NCBI GenBank assembly: GCA_943704495.1
Contig: CALSCR010000656.1
Location: 1 to 21,984 of the forward strand
Direction: 5' to 3'
Source: Pigoraptor chileana
Taxonomy: Eukaryota > Opisthokonta > Filasterea
Length of the DNA: 21,984 nt
Made by a program: the position numbers and the translations under genes. Below, piece by piece: positions 18,601 through 21,984 of this stretch. Under the pieces are notes generated by a model, which worked only from the letters and a program-made list of their open reading frames with translations, did no database searches and was not told the origin of the DNA. Every line of letters starts with the position of its first letter. Positions within the stretch are counted from its first letter, which is position 1.

Positions 18601-19840
18601 CGCACAGAAATCTGTGTGTCGGATGAGCGTTGACAACGGCAAGTAGCAGGTGGACTAGCCTTCCGGTTGCTCCAGGGCTAGACGGCCAATTTGTTCGCGG
18701 GTCCGTGCACACTTCGACAAGTATCCGCACAATAGTAATTGCAGTCGCGAGGGTGAAGCCGACGAGGGCGTCGCAAAAGAGAGGCAAATATATACACAAA
18801 ACGCCATCTGTGAATCGGCTGCAGAAGTGAAGATGGGGTACAGAGAGGACGGGACGTATGTCCTGGATGGAGCAGCAGGAATCCATAGTCAAACTGTGAA
18901 CGCCGCGCAACGCTGACACGTCCGTCACTGAATGACAGTCTGAAAGAACTAGCGTGTGTGCGCCTCGCAGCGACGATACATCGACGACGTCTCGACTACG
19001 AACAATGAGCTTATGCACACGCTCAGCCAGCGGCGACAAATTGCATATGTCGACAGATGTCTCAGAGATATCAAGCGTATGTACGCCCCCCAAGGCAGAA
19101 ACATCACTCACGAAAGTGTAGCTGAGATTCAGTGCATATACACCGCCCAGCGCAGAGACATCACTCACGGGTGTATAGCTGAGATCCAGAATGTGAACAC
19201 CGCCCAGCGCAGAGACGTCTGTCACGTGAGTGTGGCTGAGGTTCAACGCATATACACCGCCCAACGCAGATGCATCAGTCACATATGTGCGACTGAGGTT
19301 CAGAGTATGCAGGCCACCCAACCGTGACGCGTCACTGAAAAAAGTGCGAGCCAGACTTATCGAATGTACGACGCACAATAAAGAGCCGCTGTTGCCATCT
19401 TCGGTGTGCGGGAACCCGGAGTAAAAGCTTGTAATGTGCGATTTGTCGTCGAGATTCACGTGAAGGCGCACAGCCGGACTAAGAGAACGGAGTACGGTTG
19501 CGCAAACTTTTGCATCCTCAACGAATCTTAGCGCGATGTGTGGTTTGAGTTGCAACGTGCACCACGGAAGAAAGCTCTTGCGATACGCCTTCGACACGCG
19601 AGAAAGGGCAAGCACGTCACTCCCTCTCAAGTATGGAAGGATGTGCGACTGTGTCAGCTCCACCGGAAGCCTCCAAATAATGTCGATCGGCGACGCAGCA
19701 GCCTCAGCCAGGCCATCCGACGGCGACTCTGTTTGCAGTTGGCATTGGGTGTCACTGCCGCACACGTCATCCTTCACCACGAGGGCGTCCATACTGTTCC
19801 TGTCAGAGGTATTTGCGGATGCAGTTGTCACACACGACAT
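15608..19840 (-). CDS. F-box-like / leucine-rich-repeat / alpha-solenoid protein, 1410 aa, single exon
   Basis: This is an uninterrupted 1410-codon frame. Residues about 57-95 (LPVELTQSHILPYLRG, then SDVLALSRVSKAYR) resemble an F-box, which would bind Skp1 in an SCF ubiquitin ligase. Residues about 157-335 carry leucine-rich repeats; the central ones are near-identical 19-residue units of the type DVSALGGVHTLDLSYTPVS. From about 340 to 1090 the sequence is helical, Ala/Leu-rich and ARM/HEAT-like, with phrases such as MVDGGIIASL and MLDGGAVPAIVRLL. Residues about 1110-1190 contain three 24-residue Pro-rich repeats. A last solenoid-like stretch (KCLDLLVSLGADADCLRAMV) reaches the end. The probable role is a protein-interaction scaffold or ubiquitin-ligase adaptor; substrate unknown. 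The first Met has a poor context (TGTATGT); Met17 (AACAGTATGG) is an alternative start. It is striking that so long a gene shows no intron beside ETFB with seven. I do not recognise a specific orthologue. Confidence 0.85.
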   Translation of the reverse strand: MSCVTTASANTSDRNSMDALVVKDDVCGSDTQCQLQTESPSDGLAEAAASPIDIIWRLPVELTQSHILPYLRGSDVLALSRVSKAYRKSFLPWCTLQLKPHIALRFVEDAKVCATVLRSLSPAVRLHVNLDDKSHITSFYSGFPHTEDGNSGSLLCVVHSISLARTFFSDASRLGGLHTLNLSRTYVTDASALGGVYALNLSHTHVTDVSALGGVHILDLSYTPVSDVSALGGVYALNLSYTFVSDVSALGGVHTLDISETSVDICNLSPLAERVHKLIVRSRDVVDVSSLRGAHTLVLSDCHSVTDVSALRGVHSLTMDSCCSIQDIRPVLSVPHLHFCSRFTDGVLCIYLPLFCDALVGFTLATAITIVRILVEVCTDPRTNWPSSPGATGRLVHLLLAVVNAHPTHRFLCEGALFVLALAVPAAVRQTQRSFPLSRYGSAALLEKQWTLPDTILRTIVTAVRAHRTSAGVQLNGCDLIALVVDQSASASRAVDGVPFVDAPVNDHLLKEAWGAVVAAAERIRSHPQRSPARNLWDSSSCKSGAEIVANALCALACSAVSADTALAMVDGGIIASLQDTNFTQTNLAFAALAEHPVCQSRMAANGDAQSVLFDAVIQRGYSPLTLDDPRLNLAVTCTVEGLSTSGRERSLEMLTAMTTWSHAFDPPIARAVLQIAYRILQTHASDAVVVAAVVKSLDRHVRSGQWQSSPALSNFVDLYLPILSLIVGAEDNGLSPGDGARDGGATAARVRGCCSEETECRCCTFAQVAASVFRFVRACGKRSASFPARQIALISATRVMYRMRSCWDTGHVIDKSGDCAVLVQVCMADWQTLIQMVCSPVVGSFFGWQIPLVLELAEEIAAVVDRHFDEMTRKKAAAFLAHLETMVGGDGQAGGLHAHTRRSLSRIVRDARIATDVCSIPQNEVLGWPEFRRSFYAMGGMAALIGDARQHRTNNSHCSMTVWHFVTDAINGLLMEVTDQRLAAASEVASFLLECMSDGGDSMWMSRASPLIAHMATQTEGRRAMLDGGAVPAIVRLLCAAMDARASPASVAMGPLGIKSVSAVHCVDGMSGALALHVTPTMIGNPAVSQPTANGSGATALPRMSPYARTLPGSAESGATPPPGTAAVVPIAFNLPGNAEWGATPPPGTAAVVPIAFKLPGSAESGGTPPPGTAAVVPFAFKLPGIAQSGISSPPKTELRVEAPHDALSGKHQRPPQASTSDTLAASFSLSFTSNHVIPSPPASLLAAPTETSTSNFPSAAIKGMLRTGPATSIRGDPALMLKCLDLLVSLGADADCLRAMVGGGGLHAIATVLGSGKFVEKCFTLIELIAAQIDSCECVDGDIDAVLDAALRAAYSREMGLALSALFATRVGKRCIVAKKKNVLRVLSSASGVTAPVASLRAAILECD
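16286..16505. repeat. 72-bp tandem triplicate encoding 24-residue Pro-rich repeats
   Basis: Three units with a 72-base period (the same GGGACC word at 16305, 16377 and 16449) encode GATPPPGTAAVVPIAFKLPG-type repeats in the F-box/LRR protein. Copies differ by only a few bases and keep the frame, implying recent expansion. Confidence 0.93.
19060..19345. repeat. 57-bp tandem repeats encoding 19-residue LRR units
   Basis: Five to six successive units encode LGGVxxLxLSxTxVxDVSA. The DNA copies are highly similar and each spans 57 bases on the minus strand. More diverged LRR units lie to the lower-coordinate side, at the C-terminal end of the array. Confidence 0.9.
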
Positions 19841-21908
19841 ACAGCGCGAACCGCGAACATGGTCCGTCAGTTGACACTGACTTGCATTATATCAGACGTA
19901 ACAAGGCGCGGCACGACTCGCTACGTGATGTAGAGAGCCAGAAAGTAGCTGTGCAAACCGCTGAAGAGTCAGCACAAAAGGCTGGGAGATTGTTGTGGTG
20001 TGACGTACGGTTCGTGGACATATGCATCGACAGAACTAAGGATGCCAAAATCGGCTGAGGATTAAGAAAGGCACATATATATATATACGTCCCCTGACGT
20101 TTTGCCGATTGGACGTTTCTTCCAAGAGACTATAATAATTTACTGCAGAAAAAGACCCAAAGCTTAAAGATTACAGATGAAGGAGGACTGGGAGTGCAAA
20201 AAACCTACACTCTGTCATTGGAATGATTGCACACTAATGGGTGGTGTGCCAGAGAAGACGCCGGTTTCAGGCTCTGTCCGTCAGGCCTGTCCGGCCGGCG
20301 CCGCATGGCTGGGCTGCATAAACAAGTATTCGTCACTCAACTCATGGCCAGTCTGAATCCGCGGTGTTGGCATTGGCGGGCCGTCAGTTACTGCTGCCAG
20401 TGAACCGTAAGGGAACTGCGGACCCGGTGGGGCCGTTCAGGGCCGGTTTAATACCTGAGCTGGGCATCCCAAAAAAAAGGCATGATATCGGCAAACTGGC
20501 TGCGTCCACGGTGACGGTTGGGTCTTTTGATGGGTTGCGGCCGTCACTCGGTCCGTTTTATTCCTCCGCTGCAACACAAGCAACAAAACCACAAGAAAAA
20601 AGGGCAAAACACTGACAAAAGTTTCGCGGCTTCTGTTCCGGTCATAAGCACTCAGACTGCCGTCAGTTATTATCTCTGTCCTTTCGCCCGCTAAGCATAA
20701 GTAACATTATGACATCACGTGACTTCATTGTGCGCCGTGTTTGACCGGATTGAGACATTCAGACAGATTCATCGAACACGCGTTCAGAATCTAACCCTAT
20801 GGTGGTCACATTTTATTCACCAATATTCAGGCGAGTACCAAGGAAATGTGCCTCTCGCGAAAATGCGACAATATAGGAGCCCGCGCCCGGAACCGGCGCC
20901 AGCCCGGTCAGTGTGATGCCGGTGGCGCCAGTCGACGACATGCCACTGGCCGTGAACTATCTGTTTGGGCCACACTGAAGCACCACAATGCGGTTATTAT
21001 TGAACATATTGGCATTGCGACAGCAATTGATGACAGTAGTTTCACATAGTCCCACTGGACTGGTTAAATTCAGTAATCTGAAGCTTCTCAGACATGTCAG
21101 ACAGAGTCTTTTGTTCCGGCGGATCAAATGCCACTGAGTCCGTATTAATAATGGCAAGTCCAACCAATGTGCTGGTATTTAGTCACAGTCTCCATCAAAC
21201 TAGTGGCGTAAGAAGGAACACTGCTTTCCCACTCGATGACATGAAACTGAAGACAAACAAATACGCGCTTTCAAAGCGCTGTCTCCGAGTCAGCAGTCTC
21301 GGTCCCACCGCATTTGGCTTTTTGGCGTGTGGTGCCAGTGAGTATGGGCTGAGTATAGGAGTGCATCCGACCAATGGGCGCGCGGAGCATCACGTGGTGT
21401 GTGCCATCTGATAGTACTGCGGTGCGGGATGGGGTGAGGGTTACAGTGGTGATATCAGCACCCGCAGATATGCGATACAGACGCACTTTCACTCTGTATA
21501 GGCTGTGTATTGGATGATTGAGAATTATGGGTGTGTCGAAATACTCATGATAAGTACAGAACGTGCGGCCAGTTTTATCAAGTGATCCGTTTCCTTGATA
21601 AAAGTAGCATATTCAATCACTATTGTGTATGTATATAGATTACGATTCGTAGTGATAGTTGCGAATAGTGCGCATAAGTTGATTCTCTGCGCATCATCTG
21701 CGATTGTGGTCCGTCCAATCAGAGCACAGAACGTGCAGTGATGATCAGTGCCGCAAATGTGTGCATGTGGACCGCCTAAAAATAACCACTAATAAAGCTC
21801 CTTGTGTATGGCAGGTGTATCGAAATGAGGGGCCTGTAATTAAGACAAATTAAGGACGCCGTGGGTGACAGGGATGAAGGGTGTCCATCAGCTGCAGAAA
21901 AACACCAC

Positions 21909-21910
<2 letters not shown>
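19841..21910. other. Gene-poor right flank
   Basis: About 2 kb upstream of the F-box/LRR gene, holding its presumed promoter. An (AT)n-like stretch lies at about 20074-20086 and a CTAACCCTA word near 20790. Short open frames occur, for example minus-strand 21492-21271 (includes RISAGADITTVTLTPSRTAV), but none has homology I recognise or a complete set of splice signals. No RNA gene was identified. Confidence 0.5.

Positions 21911-21984
<74 letters not shown>
21911..21984. repeat. (CA)n microsatellite at right window edge
   Basis: A pure CA tract of 74 bases runs to the last base, so its length is open-ended. Mirrored by the tract at the left edge, it probably marks an assembly break. Confidence 0.97.

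Noticed and set aside
21271-21492. A 73-codon minus-strand frame with protein-like composition
   Set aside because: Lone fragment without recognised homology or paired splice sites; kept only as a remark in the right-flank entry.
1-21984. CRISPR array, insertion sequence, bacterial operon or rRNA
   Set aside because: No direct repeats with regular spacers, no transposase or reverse transcriptase motif, and no rRNA signature were seen; the sequence is eukaryotic.

Overview
The window is nuclear DNA from an intron-rich eukaryote. GT-AG introns interrupt recognisable proteins, start codons lie in a CCAAAATGG-type context, there are no bacterial-style operons, and CA/GT microsatellites are dense. 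A full-length, animal-type TPX2 and a Dbl-family RhoGEF carrying paxillin-like LD motifs suggest a unicellular relative of animals (Holozoa or another opisthokont-side protist). That placement is inference; no rRNA or marker gene settles it. The window begins and ends in (CA)n tracts, so it may be a whole contig broken at microsatellites.

Layout. (1) 166-3214, minus: the 5' part of a RhoGEF gene. One 592-codon exon of disordered, LD- and DPF-motif-rich sequence is followed by three short exons that open the DH domain; the gene runs off the left edge. (2) 3215-4163: intergenic region between divergent genes, with a CT tract close to the next start. (3) 4164-7014, plus: complete eight-exon gene for the electron transfer flavoprotein beta subunit (254 aa). 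(4) 7015-12229: about 5.2 kb with no confident gene. It holds compound palindromes and exon-like fragments on the minus strand that may be a decayed or fast-evolving secreted-protein gene. (5) 12230-14684, minus: two-exon TPX2 (766 aa), with the Aurora-A-activating N-terminus, the importin/spindle region and the C-terminal TPX2 domain. (6) 14685-15607: spacer with a microsatellite and a telomere-like word. (7) 15608-19840, minus: an unbroken 1410-codon ORF with an F-box-like segment, near-identical 19-residue leucine-rich repeats, an alpha-solenoid-like body and a proline-rich 24-residue triplicate. (8) 19841-21984: gene-poor DNA ending in a long (CA)n.

The genes do not form a pathway. ETFB is mitochondrial energy metabolism, TPX2 is spindle assembly, the RhoGEF is actin/adhesion signalling, and the F-box/LRR protein is probably a protein-interaction or ubiquitin-ligase adaptor. 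The most useful results are the exon-level reconstruction of the RhoGEF and ETFB, the adhesion-type LD motifs in the RhoGEF, the complete TPX2, and the paired palindromic modules in the 5.2-kb spacer.
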